Source of the DNA: an uncultured Paracoccaceae bacterium
Lineage (GTDB): Bacteria > Pseudomonadota > Alphaproteobacteria > Rhodobacterales > Rhodobacteraceae
Reading direction: 5' to 3'
NCBI GenBank assembly: GCA_947503935.1
Contig: CANNFR010000002.1
Coordinates: forward strand, 372,001-436,000
DNA: 64,000 nt
Shown: positions 46,095-55,536 of the stretch, one piece after another
Layout of the letters: each line of letters begins with the position of its first letter
How positions within the stretch are numbered: the first letter of the stretch is position 1
Translations under genes and position numbers: made by a program
The notes under the pieces: generated by a model
The model's input: the letters and a program-made list of their open reading frames with translations, nothing else
What the model was told of the DNA's origin: nothing
The model's database searches: none

Positions 46095-49000
46095 ATGCGT
46101 GGTCTTCAAACGTTCTGTCTGATGTTGGGCCTGTCTTTCGCAGGCGGCGCTTTGGCGCAGGAGGCCGAGGGGCCATTGCCCGACAGGCGCGTGGCGATCT
46201 ACGACAATGTCGATTTTTACGGCAGTGATCTGCGCTCAATCTTCGAGACCAGCTATGAGGCGTGCGAGACGGCCTGCCTGATCGACGAAAACTGCCGGGC
46301 GTTCACCTATAATCGCTCAAGCCGCGCGTGTTTCCCGAAATCCGATATCGCCGACCGGGTGCCGTTCAACGGCGCCGTTTCGGCCGAGGTGATCGAAACG
46401 CCGCAGGCCGCGAAGGATCTGGCGGCCGAGCGGCAGGCAGAATTGTCGTTCTTGCGCGCGGGCGATTTCGAGGCTGCGCGCGAAGAGGTCAAGCGCCTGC
46501 CGCGGCGCCATGTGCTTGGCGACACGACCGCTGATCAATATGCGCAACAAGCTTCACTGGCGCGTGGCCAGGGCCGTTGGTCAACCGCTGTGGCCTACAC
46601 GGGTGCGGCGATCGTTCTGTCCGACGATGCGACCCTCTGGGTCGATTATGCGGAAGATATGATGAACGATCGGTGGACCAGCAATACCCGCACCAAGATA
46701 CGCAGTGCCGCCCTGCCCGCCGCGATCAACGGATATCTGCGATCCTCCGATGCCGTACGCCGGGCGGCGGCCTCGCGGGTCATCGCGATTGCGCTGGAGA
46801 ACAATGGCCGGGGCCGCGATTCGATCCCCGCGCTGCAACTGGCCGTTGAGCTTTCGCCGCGCCGCGATCTGCAGGACGCGCTTGACCGCGCCATTGCGCA
46901 GTTCGGCTTCCGAATTGTCGAGCATCTGGTCGAGGCCGATGGTGCCAGCCCGCGCATCTGCGCCGAGTTCTCGGAAGAGGTCGTGGCCGCCGGTGTCGAT
47001 TACGAGCCCTTCGTGCGGCTTCTGCGCGATGATGGCATGCCCGAGACGGGATATGTGGTTGAGCCTCAGGGAAGCCGGCTCTGCCTCGACGGTGTCACCC
47101 ATGGCCAGCGCTATGAAGTACAGTTCCGCGAAGGGCTGCCGGCCGCCTCCGGTCAGATCACGTCGAAGCCGTATGTGATCGAGGTCTACGTGCGCGATCG
47201 CGAGCCGCAGGTGCGCTTTCCGGGCCGGGCCTACGTGCTGCCGAAGGTCGGCGAGGCCGCGGTGCCGGTCACCACGGTGAATGCATCGTCGCTGGATCTG
47301 GTGCTGAGCCGGGTCAGCGACCGGAACATCCTGCGCGCGATCCAGGAGGATTTCTTCGGCCGCCCCTTGTCGAAATGGCAGGAGGACCGGTTCTCGGGCG
47401 ATATCTCGGAAGAGGTCTGGCGCGGCACCGGCGCGGTTGAGGGCGCGCTGAACGCCGATGTGACCACGCGCCTGCCGATGGGCGAGGTGATCGCCGATCT
47501 CAGCCCCGGCATCTACGCGCTGAATGCCCGCGTGACCGGCGAGGATGTGTATGAGACCGCCGCCGCGACGCAATGGTTCGTGATCTCGGACCTCGGCATT
47601 GCCACGATGAGCGGTATCGACGGCATGCATGTCTTCGTGCGCAGCCTTGGCTCGGCCGAACCGAAAGTGGGGGTTGAGGTCACGCTGGTCTCGCGCGCCA
47701 ACGCGGTGCTGGGGACGATTCAAACGGACGCGCAGGGCTATGCCGTCTTTCCCGCCGGTCTGTCGCGCGGCACCGGGGGCGCGGCGCCCGCGCTGGTGAC
47801 GGTGGAAGAGGACGAGACCGACATCGCCTTCCTGTCGCTGACCGAGCCCGAGTTTGATCTGTCAGACCGTGGCGTCGAAGGCCGCGAGGCCGCGCCGCCG
47901 ATCGACATCTTCATGACGACCGAACGGGGCGTTTATCGCGCCGGCGATACGATCCACGTCACGGCGCTGGCCCGCGACGGCAAGGTCGACGCGATCGAAG
48001 GCTTGCCTCTGACCGCGATCCTGTCGCGCCCCGATGGGGTGGAATACTCGCGGCACCTGTCGGAAAACGCTCAGGCTGGCGGTCATGTGTTCGACCTACC
48101 CGTCGCCGGATCGGCGCCCCGGGGCAGCTGGACCATTGCGCTTCATGCCGACCCTGACGCCACGCCACTGGCCACGCAGACGGTGCTGGTTGAGGATTTC
48201 CTGCCCGAGCGGATCGACTTTACCCTGACCCTGCCTGACGGGCCGATCTACGTGACCGACACGCCAAGGATGCAGGTTGAGGCGCGCTATCTCTTTGGCG
48301 CGCCTGCGGCCGACATGCCTGTGGCGGGCTCGGTTCAGGTGCGCGCCGTGCGCAGCCTGCCCGATTTCCCGGGCTATCAGTTCGGCCGCTATGACCAGCC
48401 GTTCGAGGCGCGGACCAACCGGTTTGCAGGCGAGACCCGGACGGACAGCGAGGGCCGCACCAGCGTGGCCATCGACCTGCCCAATGTCGAAAACGCCGAC
48501 CGCCCGCTTGAGGCGCGGTTTACGGTGTCGGTCACCGAAGGCTCGGGCCGCCCGGTTGAGCGGCAGCTGACCAAAGCGCTTGCCTCGACCACCGATCTGA
48601 TCGGCATCAAGCCCGCCTTCGATGGCGTGGTGCCCGAGGGCAGCGAGGCGCGGTTCGATCTGATCGCGGTCAACCCCGAGGGCGCGCGCACCGAGATGCC
48701 GGTGCGCTGGACGCTGAACCGGGTTGAGCGGCGTTATCAATGGTATCAGCAAAACGGCCGCTGGCGGTGGGAGCCGGTGACCAATCGCACCCGCGTGGCC
48801 GTGGGCGACGCCGAGTTGACGGCGGACGGCGCGCTGAGCGTGGCGGCCCCGGTGGACTGGGGTACCTACGAGCTGCGGGTTGAACGGACAGGCGGCACTT
48901 ATGCGGCCAGTTCGGTTGAGTTCTATGCGGGCTGGTATGCCCCCGCCGATGCCTCGCAGACCCCCGACACGCTGGAATTGTCACTGGACAAGCCCGCCTA

Positions 49001-51557
49001 TAATCCGGGCGATACCGCGACGGTGCGGATCGTGCCGCGCTATGCAGGCAAGGCTGTGGTGACGGTGGTCTCGAACCGCCTGATCGCCATGCAGGCGGTC
49101 GATGTGACCGAGGGCGAGAATACGCTGACCTTCCCGGTGACGGATGAATGGGGCTCGGGCGCCTATGTCACGGCCAGCGTGATCCGCCCGATGGATGTGG
49201 CCGCCAGCCGTAACCCGGCACGTGCTTTGGGCCTGGCCCATGCCGCCGTAGACCCCGGCGCGCGACGCCTGGAAACCACGCTGGATATGCCCGCCGAGGT
49301 TGCCCCGCGCGGGCCGATGGAAGTGGCGCTGCGGGTGCAGGGCGTCGCCGAGGGCGAAACCGCCTGGGCCACGATCGCGGCGGTCGATCTGGGGATCCTG
49401 AACCTGACCTCTTTCCAGTCGCCTGACCCTGAGGATCACTACTTTGGCCAGCGCAAGCTGGGCATGGGGATCCGCGATGTCTATGGCCGCCTGATTGATG
49501 GCATGAACGGCGCGCTGGGCGAAGTTCGCTCGGGTGGCGATGCGATCACCCAGAAATCGCTCGACGGCAACCCGCCGACGGAAGAGCTGGTCGCCTATTT
49601 CTCGGGGCCTGTTGAGGTGGGCGCCGATGGCATCGCGCGCGCGACCTTTGACATGCCGTCCTTCAACGGTACCGTGCGGGTGATGGCCGTGGCGTGGAGC
49701 AAATCGGGCGTCGGCCAGGCCGAAACCGACGTGCTGGTGCGTGACCCGGTGGTGGTGACGGCGACGGTGCCGCGCTTCATGGCGCCGGGCGATGAAAGCC
49801 GGCTGCTGTTGGAGATTGTGCATGCCACCGGCCCCTCGGGCCGCATGGGTCTGGATGTCAGCGCCGATGGCCTGGTCCTGATGGAGACGGCCCCCTCAGG
49901 CGTCGATCTGGAGGATCTGGGCAGCACCGTCATCAGCGTGCCGATGCGCGCGACGGACGTAGGGCTGCAAACGTTGCGCGTGGCGCTGACCACGCCAGAC
50001 GGCAGGCAATTGGTCAAAGAACTGACCGTCCCGGTTGAGGTGAATGACCCCGAGATTGCGCGCCAGTCGCGGTTCACCCTGGCGGGCGGCGAGACCTTTA
50101 CCTTCGACAGCGATGTCTTTGCGGGGCTCTACGACGGCACCGGCACCGCCGCGCTGTCGGCGGGCCCCTTGGCGCGGTTCGACGCACCTGGCCTGCTGAC
50201 TGCGCTGGACCGCTACCCATATGGCTGCACCGAGCAGATCACCTCTACCGCGCTGCCACTTCTCTATTTCGATGAGGTGGCCGAGGCGATGGGCGTCGCT
50301 GCGCGCGACAAGGTGCGCGAGCGGGTCGATCAGGCGATTGCCGAGGTGCTGACGAACCAGTCGTCGAACGGGGCCTTCGGCCTCTGGCGCCCCTCATCGG
50401 GCGATCTGTGGCTGGACGCCTATGTCACCGACTTCCTCAGCCGGGCCAAGGCGCAAGGGTTCGACGTGCCCGATATCGCCTTCCGCATGGCGATGGATAA
50501 CCTGCGCAACCAGGTGAATTACTACCCCGACTTCGACAGTGGCGGGCGCGATCTGGCCTATGCGCTGATGGTGCTGGCGCGTGAGGGCGCGGCGGCGGTG
50601 GGCGATTTGCGCTATTACGCCGACGTCAAGGGCAACGCGTTCAACGGCCCGTTGGCGGCGGCGCAGCTGGGATCGGCGCTGGCCTATTACGGCGACCCGT
50701 CCCGCGCCGACCGGATGTTTGCCCGCGCCGTGCGACTGATCCCGGCCGATCGCTATACCAATGCGCGGCTCTGGCGGGCCGATTACGGCACGCCGATCCG
50801 CGACGTGGCCGGCGTGCTGGCCCTGGCGGTTGAGGCGGGCAGCAATGCCGTCGACCGGCAGCGTCTGAGCGAGCGTCTGTCGCGCGACCAAAGCCGCCGC
50901 AGCACGCAAGAGGCCGTCTGGTCGCTTCTGGCCGCGCATGCGCTGATCGATGCGCCGGGTATCCCCCTGTCGGTTGATGGCGTGCCAGAGGACGGGCCCT
51001 TCGTGCGCGTGCTTGAGGCGCAGACCGATACCGCGCCGATCGAGATCCGCAATGAAGGCGACCGCGAGGAAACCTTTGTGCTGACCACCTTCGGTGTCCC
51101 GTCCGAGCCTGAGCCCGCGGGCGGCAACGGCTGGAACATCACGCGGCGCTATTACACGATGGAAGGCGCGCAGGTTGAACTGGGCGATGTCACCGTCGGG
51201 ACGCGTCTGGTGACGCTACTTGAGGTCACGCCGCTCGGCCGTCGCGAGGCGCGGCTGATGGTGGATGATCCGCTGCCGGCCGGGTTCGAGATCGATAACC
51301 CCAACCTGCTGCGTGAGGGCGATATCCGCGCGCTCGACTGGCTGAATGTCAGGCCCAACACCCAGAATACCGAGTTCCGGCAGGAGCGGTTCCTGGCCGC
51401 GGTCGACCATTACGGCGATGACCCGTTCCGGCTGGCCTATATCGTGCGCGCGATCTCGCCCGGGCGCTACCATCACCCGGCCGCAAGCGTCGAGGATATG
51501 TACCGCCCCGACTTCCGCGCCCGGACCGCGGCGGGTGAGGTGGTCATCGTCGAATGA
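46095..51557 (+). CDS. Bacterial alpha-2-macroglobulin with PAN-like domain (YfhM type)
   Basis: The ATG at 46095 gives 1820 residues. A signal peptide (QTFCLMLGLSFAGGALAQ) is followed by a Cys-rich PAN/apple-like domain (about 30-80, with YEACETACLIDENC), then a series of macroglobulin-like domains. The thioester site YGCTEQ is intact: Cys1378 and Gln1381. Bacterial A2M proteins trap attacking proteases in the periplasm, and PBP1C is their usual partner. The stop overlaps the pbpC start by 4 nt, as is common for this pair. The PAN domain may hold it to a surface ligand, but that is inference. Confidence 0.94.
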   Translation: MRGLQTFCLMLGLSFAGGALAQEAEGPLPDRRVAIYDNVDFYGSDLRSIFETSYEACETACLIDENCRAFTYNRSSRACFPKSDIADRVPFNGAVSAEVIETPQAAKDLAAERQAELSFLRAGDFEAAREEVKRLPRRHVLGDTTADQYAQQASLARGQGRWSTAVAYTGAAIVLSDDATLWVDYAEDMMNDRWTSNTRTKIRSAALPAAINGYLRSSDAVRRAAASRVIAIALENNGRGRDSIPALQLAVELSPRRDLQDALDRAIAQFGFRIVEHLVEADGASPRICAEFSEEVVAAGVDYEPFVRLLRDDGMPETGYVVEPQGSRLCLDGVTHGQRYEVQFREGLPAASGQITSKPYVIEVYVRDREPQVRFPGRAYVLPKVGEAAVPVTTVNASSLDLVLSRVSDRNILRAIQEDFFGRPLSKWQEDRFSGDISEEVWRGTGAVEGALNADVTTRLPMGEVIADLSPGIYALNARVTGEDVYETAAATQWFVISDLGIATMSGIDGMHVFVRSLGSAEPKVGVEVTLVSRANAVLGTIQTDAQGYAVFPAGLSRGTGGAAPALVTVEEDETDIAFLSLTEPEFDLSDRGVEGREAAPPIDIFMTTERGVYRAGDTIHVTALARDGKVDAIEGLPLTAILSRPDGVEYSRHLSENAQAGGHVFDLPVAGSAPRGSWTIALHADPDATPLATQTVLVEDFLPERIDFTLTLPDGPIYVTDTPRMQVEARYLFGAPAADMPVAGSVQVRAVRSLPDFPGYQFGRYDQPFEARTNRFAGETRTDSEGRTSVAIDLPNVENADRPLEARFTVSVTEGSGRPVERQLTKALASTTDLIGIKPAFDGVVPEGSEARFDLIAVNPEGARTEMPVRWTLNRVERRYQWYQQNGRWRWEPVTNRTRVAVGDAELTADGALSVAAPVDWGTYELRVERTGGTYAASSVEFYAGWYAPADASQTPDTLELSLDKPAYNPGDTATVRIVPRYAGKAVVTVVSNRLIAMQAVDVTEGENTLTFPVTDEWGSGAYVTASVIRPMDVAASRNPARALGLAHAAVDPGARRLETTLDMPAEVAPRGPMEVALRVQGVAEGETAWATIAAVDLGILNLTSFQSPDPEDHYFGQRKLGMGIRDVYGRLIDGMNGALGEVRSGGDAITQKSLDGNPPTEELVAYFSGPVEVGADGIARATFDMPSFNGTVRVMAVAWSKSGVGQAETDVLVRDPVVVTATVPRFMAPGDESRLLLEIVHATGPSGRMGLDVSADGLVLMETAPSGVDLEDLGSTVISVPMRATDVGLQTLRVALTTPDGRQLVKELTVPVEVNDPEIARQSRFTLAGGETFTFDSDVFAGLYDGTGTAALSAGPLARFDAPGLLTALDRYPYGCTEQITSTALPLLYFDEVAEAMGVAARDKVRERVDQAIAEVLTNQSSNGAFGLWRPSSGDLWLDAYVTDFLSRAKAQGFDVPDIAFRMAMDNLRNQVNYYPDFDSGGRDLAYALMVLAREGAAAVGDLRYYADVKGNAFNGPLAAAQLGSALAYYGDPSRADRMFARAVRLIPADRYTNARLWRADYGTPIRDVAGVLALAVEAGSNAVDRQRLSERLSRDQSRRSTQEAVWSLLAAHALIDAPGIPLSVDGVPEDGPFVRVLEAQTDTAPIEIRNEGDREETFVLTTFGVPSEPEPAGGNGWNITRRYYTMEGAQVELGDVTVGTRLVTLLEVTPLGRREARLMVDDPLPAGFEIDNPNLLREGDIRALDWLNVRPNTQNTEFRQERFLAAVDHYGDDPFRLAYIVRAISPGRYHHPAASVEDMYRPDFRARTAAGEVVIVE

Positions 51558-53596
51558 GGCGGTATGGCCTGATCCTGCTGGCCCTCGCCCTCTGGGCGGG
51601 GGCCTTGGCGCGCGAGGGGTTTGACGCCTGGATCGACGCGACCGCGCTGCCGCCCTTGCTGGCCGAAACCTCTGTCGAGGTGCTGGATCGGGACGGCGCG
51701 CTTCTGCGCGCCTATACGGTGTCTGACGGGCGCTGGCGCCTGGCGGTGACGGTCGATCAGGTCGATCCGCTCTATCTGGCGATGCTGGTGGCTTACGAGG
51801 ACAAGCGCTTTCACCAGCATTCCGGCGTCGACGCCCGCGCGATGCTGCGGGCCTTTGCCCAGGCTGTGCGCAATGGGCGGGTGGTGTCTGGCGGCTCGAC
51901 CCTGACGATGCAGGTCGCGCGGCTGTTGGAGGATGGCAGCACCGGCGAGGTGGCGGGCAAGCTGCGGCAGATGCGCGTGGCCTGGGCGCTGGAGCGGCGG
52001 TTTTCCAAGGACGAGATCCTGACGCTTTACCTCAACCGCGCGCCGTTTGGCGGCAACCTTGAGGGCGTGCGGGCCGCCACGCGGGCCTATTTCGGCAAGG
52101 AGCCGTTGCGCCTGACGCCTGCGCAGGCGGCGTTGCTGGTGGCGCTGCCGCAAAGCCCCGAGACGCGCCGCCCTGACCGCCATGCGGGCCGGGCCGCGGC
52201 TGCGCGCGCCCGCGTTCTGGCCCGGATGGAGCGGGGCGGCGTGATCGCGGCGGGCCGTGCGGCCGCCGCCCTGCGCGAGGCCGTGCCAACCGCGCGGCGG
52301 GCCTTCCCCGCGCTGGCCCCGCATCTGGCCGACCGGATGCGCGCGGCCGATCCGTTTCGTGGCGCCCATCGGCTGACTTTGGACGCCGCGTTGCAGGGTA
52401 AACTTGAGCAGTTGGCCGCTGCCGCCGTGCGTGGCCGGGGCGAAACGATGTCGGCGGCGATCATCGCGATGGACCACCGGACGGGTGCGGTTTTGGCCTC
52501 GGTCGGGTCGGCGGGCTATACCGATGACCGGCGCGAGGGGTTCGTGGATATGACCCAGGCGCTCCGCAGCCCGGGCTCGACCTTGAAGCCGCTCGTCTAC
52601 GGGTTGGCGTTCGATGACGGGCTGGCCCATCCCGAGACGTTGATCGACGACAAGCCGACGGCCTTCGGCGCCTATGCACCGCAGAACTTCGATGGTGATT
52701 ATCGCGGGCCGGTGACGGTGCGTGAGGCTTTGCAGATGTCGCTGAACATTCCCGTGGTGACACTGACCGAGGCGGTCGGCCCGGCCAAGCTGCTGGCGCA
52801 TCTGCGCCGGGCGGGGGCGGAGCCGATCGTGCCGGGGGGCGAGCCGGGGTTGGCGGTGGCTCTGGGCGGGGTCGGCGTGACGTTGGAGGATCTGACGCGG
52901 CTTTATGCGGCGATGGCCTCGGGCGGGCGGCCGGTTCCGCTCTATTGGGACATGGACGCGCCGCCCGATACCGGCCCGCGTGCGGCGGTTCTGTCGCCCG
53001 AGGCCGCCTGGCATCTGGGCGATATCCTGTCCGGGATCGCGCCGCCGCCGGGCGCGCCTTGGAACGGGTTGGCCTACAAGACCGGCACCAGCTATGGCCA
53101 CCGCGATGCTTGGGCCGTGGGGTTCGACGGGCGCCATGTGGTGGCCGTCTGGCTGGGCCGCCCGGATGGCACGCCGGTGCCGGGCGCTTTCGGGGCGGAG
53201 GTGGCCGCGCCGGTGTTGTTCAAAGCCTTCCAGCGGCTGAAGGCCGATCTGGAGCCTCTATCGCCCCCGCCGCCCGCCACGCTGATGGTCGGCAACACGC
53301 AATTGCCGCAACCCCTTCAGCGGTTCCGGGGCCGCGAGGCGGTGTTCGCGGCCGCCCCCGATGGCCCGCGCGTGGCCTTTCCGCCTGATGGTGCCGAGGT
53401 TGAGACGGGCGGCATGCTGGTTCTGAAGGTGGCGGAGGGCACACCGCCCTTCACCTGGCTCGCCGATGGCCGCCCCGTCGCTGTGGCCAGCCATGAGCGG
53501 CAGGAGATGATCGAAGGCATCGGCCCGGGCTTTGTGACGCTGTCGGTGATCGACGCCAAGGGCCGCTCGGGCCAGGCGGTGGTGCGGCTGCGCTGA
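51554..53596 (+). CDS. pbpC: Penicillin-binding protein 1C
   Basis: A 680-residue bifunctional peptidoglycan synthase with an N-terminal membrane anchor. The glycosyltransferase domain has AYEDKRFHQHSGVDARAML and SGGSTLTMQVARLL. The transpeptidase domain has the SxxK motif in SPGSTLKPLVYG, and the KTG motif in AYKTGTSYGHRDAWAVG. The C-terminal BiPBP_C beta domain ends near residue 680. The A2M gene overlaps its start by 4 nt. Confidence 0.96.
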   Translation: MRRYGLILLALALWAGALAREGFDAWIDATALPPLLAETSVEVLDRDGALLRAYTVSDGRWRLAVTVDQVDPLYLAMLVAYEDKRFHQHSGVDARAMLRAFAQAVRNGRVVSGGSTLTMQVARLLEDGSTGEVAGKLRQMRVAWALERRFSKDEILTLYLNRAPFGGNLEGVRAATRAYFGKEPLRLTPAQAALLVALPQSPETRRPDRHAGRAAAARARVLARMERGGVIAAGRAAAALREAVPTARRAFPALAPHLADRMRAADPFRGAHRLTLDAALQGKLEQLAAAAVRGRGETMSAAIIAMDHRTGAVLASVGSAGYTDDRREGFVDMTQALRSPGSTLKPLVYGLAFDDGLAHPETLIDDKPTAFGAYAPQNFDGDYRGPVTVREALQMSLNIPVVTLTEAVGPAKLLAHLRRAGAEPIVPGGEPGLAVALGGVGVTLEDLTRLYAAMASGGRPVPLYWDMDAPPDTGPRAAVLSPEAAWHLGDILSGIAPPPGAPWNGLAYKTGTSYGHRDAWAVGFDGRHVVAVWLGRPDGTPVPGAFGAEVAAPVLFKAFQRLKADLEPLSPPPPATLMVGNTQLPQPLQRFRGREAVFAAAPDGPRVAFPPDGAEVETGGMLVLKVAEGTPPFTWLADGRPVAVASHERQEMIEGIGPGFVTLSVIDAKGRSGQAVVRLR

Positions 53597-53619
53597 GGTT
53601 TGCCCTCGTTGCATCCGTC

Positions 53620-53656
53620 GGAGCCTCCGGCGGGGATATTTGACAAACGGGAAAGT
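53620..53656 (+). repeat. GGATAyTTT module between pbpC and ade
   Basis: The stretch GGGGATATTTGACAAACG followed by GGAAAG matches GAGGATACTTCCAAACAGG followed by AAAG upstream of recF (3966-3988). In both places it follows a GC-rich segment after a + strand stop codon and precedes a + strand gene. Confidence 0.5.
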
Positions 53657-53718
53657 GGGGTTAATGCGCCCGAAAAGTCGCCCCTTGAAGGCGGCGCGCG
53701 GTGGTGGCAGATTTCGGC

Positions 53719-55536
53719 ATGGAACAGACCCCTCCTCCCTTCCCGTCATGGGCCGATGCTGCCACCCGCCTTGTCGCCGTGGCAGCCGGCCGCGCGCCTG
53801 CCGATTTGGTGATCCGGAACGGCGTCTGGGTGAACGTACAATCCCGCGAGGTTCTGCCCGGCCACGATCTGGCGATCTTCGCGGGAAGGTTCGCTTATTG
53901 CGGCCCGAATGCAGGCCATTGCATCGGCCCCGAGACCGAGGTGATCGACGCGGGCGGCCTCTATATGATCCCTGGCCTCTGCGACGGGCATATGCATATC
54001 GAAAGCGGCATGCTGACCCCGGCCGAGTTCGCCGCCGCCGTGATCCCCCATGGCACCACGACGATGTTCACCGACCCCCATGAGATTGCCAATGTCCTGG
54101 GTCTGCGCGGCGTGCGCCTGATGCATGACGAAGCACTGCTGCAGCCGGTGAATATCTTCACGCAGATGCCCTCCTGCGCGCCGTCTGCTCCGGGTCTCGA
54201 GACGACGGGATATGAGATCAGCGCCGAGGATGTGGCCGAGGCGATGAGCTGGCCCGGCATCATCGGTCTGGGCGAGATGATGAACTTTCCCGGCGTCGTG
54301 GCGGGCGATGCACAGATGCTGGCCGAGATCGCGGCGACGCAACGCGCGGGCAAGACAGTCGGCGGGCATTATGCCAGCCCCGATCTGGGCCCCGCCTTTG
54401 CGGCTTACGTGGCCGGTGGCCCGGCGGACGACCACGAGGGCACGCGTGAGGAGGACGCCATCGCGCGCGTCAGGCAAGGCATGCGCGCTATGCTGCGGCT
54501 GGGCAGTGCCTGGTATGACGTGGAAACGCAGATCACGGCGGTGACGGAAAAGGGCCTCGACCCGCGGGGGTTCGTGCTTTGCACCGACGATTGCCATTCT
54601 GGCACGCTGGTGAATGACGGGCATATGAACCGCGTCGTCCGCCACGCAATTGAATGTGGCGCCGACCCGCTGGTGGCGCTGCAGATGGCCACGATCAACA
54701 CTGCCACGCATTTCGGGCTTGAGCGTGAACTGGGCTCAATCGCGCCGGGGCGTCGGGCGGATGTGATCTTGACATCCGATCTGCGCACCCTGCCAATCCA
54801 CCGGGTGATCGCGCGGGGGCAAACCGTGGCGGTCGAGGGCGAGATCACGGTGGAATGCCCGCATCTGGACTGGCCCGGGGATGTGCGCCAGACCGTGAAC
54901 CTGGCCCGTCCCGTGACCGAGGTGGACTTCGTCGTGACAGCCCCCGAAGGCGCCAACGGCGTGACGGCCAAGGTGATCGGCGTGGTGGAAAATCAGGCGC
55001 CCACCAAAGCGCTGACCGCCGATCTGGCGGTGACGGATGGCGTTGTTGAGCCTGATGAGGCGCAGGATGTGGCCCAGATCGCGCTGGTGGAACGCCACCG
55101 GGGCACCGGCGGTGTGGTCAACGGTTTCGTCTCGGGCTTTGGATACAAGGGCCGGATGGCCATGGCCTCGACCGTGGCGCATGACAGCCACCATATGATC
55201 GTGGTCGGCACCAGCCGCGCGGATATGGCGGCGGCCGCCAACCGGCTGGCCGAGATCGGCGGCGGCATCACGGTGTGGAAGGACGGCGCCGAGATCGCTC
55301 AGGTGGCGCTGCCCATCGCGGGCCTCATGTCGGACAGCCCGGCGCGCGAGGTGGCGGCGGCGGCCGACGGCATGGTGGCCGCGATGGCGGAAGTCGGCTG
55401 CACCTTGAACAACGCCTACATGCAGCATTCGCTTCTGGCGCTGGTCGTGATACCTGAGCTCAGAATTTCCGATCTGGGGCTGGTCGATGTGACCCGGTTC
55501 GAGATCACCGAATTGTTCGAAGGGCATGCCTCATGA
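53719..55536 (+). CDS. ade: Adenine deaminase
   Basis: The enzyme converts adenine to hypoxanthine and ammonia. The ATG at 53719 gives 605 residues; an in-frame GTG at 53701 is an alternative with equally weak ribosome-binding sites. Metal ligands of the amidohydrolase fold appear in IPGLCDGHMHIESGM (about residue 85-100), and further His/Asp residues in DPHEIANVLG and CTDDCHSGTLVNDGHM. Length matches the Ade type of about 600 residues. It overlaps AMP nucleosidase by 4 nt, so the two steps AMP to adenine and adenine to hypoxanthine are co-expressed. Confidence 0.95.
   Translation: MEQTPPPFPSWADAATRLVAVAAGRAPADLVIRNGVWVNVQSREVLPGHDLAIFAGRFAYCGPNAGHCIGPETEVIDAGGLYMIPGLCDGHMHIESGMLTPAEFAAAVIPHGTTTMFTDPHEIANVLGLRGVRLMHDEALLQPVNIFTQMPSCAPSAPGLETTGYEISAEDVAEAMSWPGIIGLGEMMNFPGVVAGDAQMLAEIAATQRAGKTVGGHYASPDLGPAFAAYVAGGPADDHEGTREEDAIARVRQGMRAMLRLGSAWYDVETQITAVTEKGLDPRGFVLCTDDCHSGTLVNDGHMNRVVRHAIECGADPLVALQMATINTATHFGLERELGSIAPGRRADVILTSDLRTLPIHRVIARGQTVAVEGEITVECPHLDWPGDVRQTVNLARPVTEVDFVVTAPEGANGVTAKVIGVVENQAPTKALTADLAVTDGVVEPDEAQDVAQIALVERHRGTGGVVNGFVSGFGYKGRMAMASTVAHDSHHMIVVGTSRADMAAAANRLAEIGGGITVWKDGAEIAQVALPIAGLMSDSPAREVAAAADGMVAAMAEVGCTLNNAYMQHSLLALVVIPELRISDLGLVDVTRFEITELFEGHAS

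Noticed and set aside
51473-53137. 554-residue minus-strand open frame opposite pbpC
   Set aside because: It is antisense to a penicillin-binding protein with all active-site motifs and has Arg/Pro/His-rich shadow composition.
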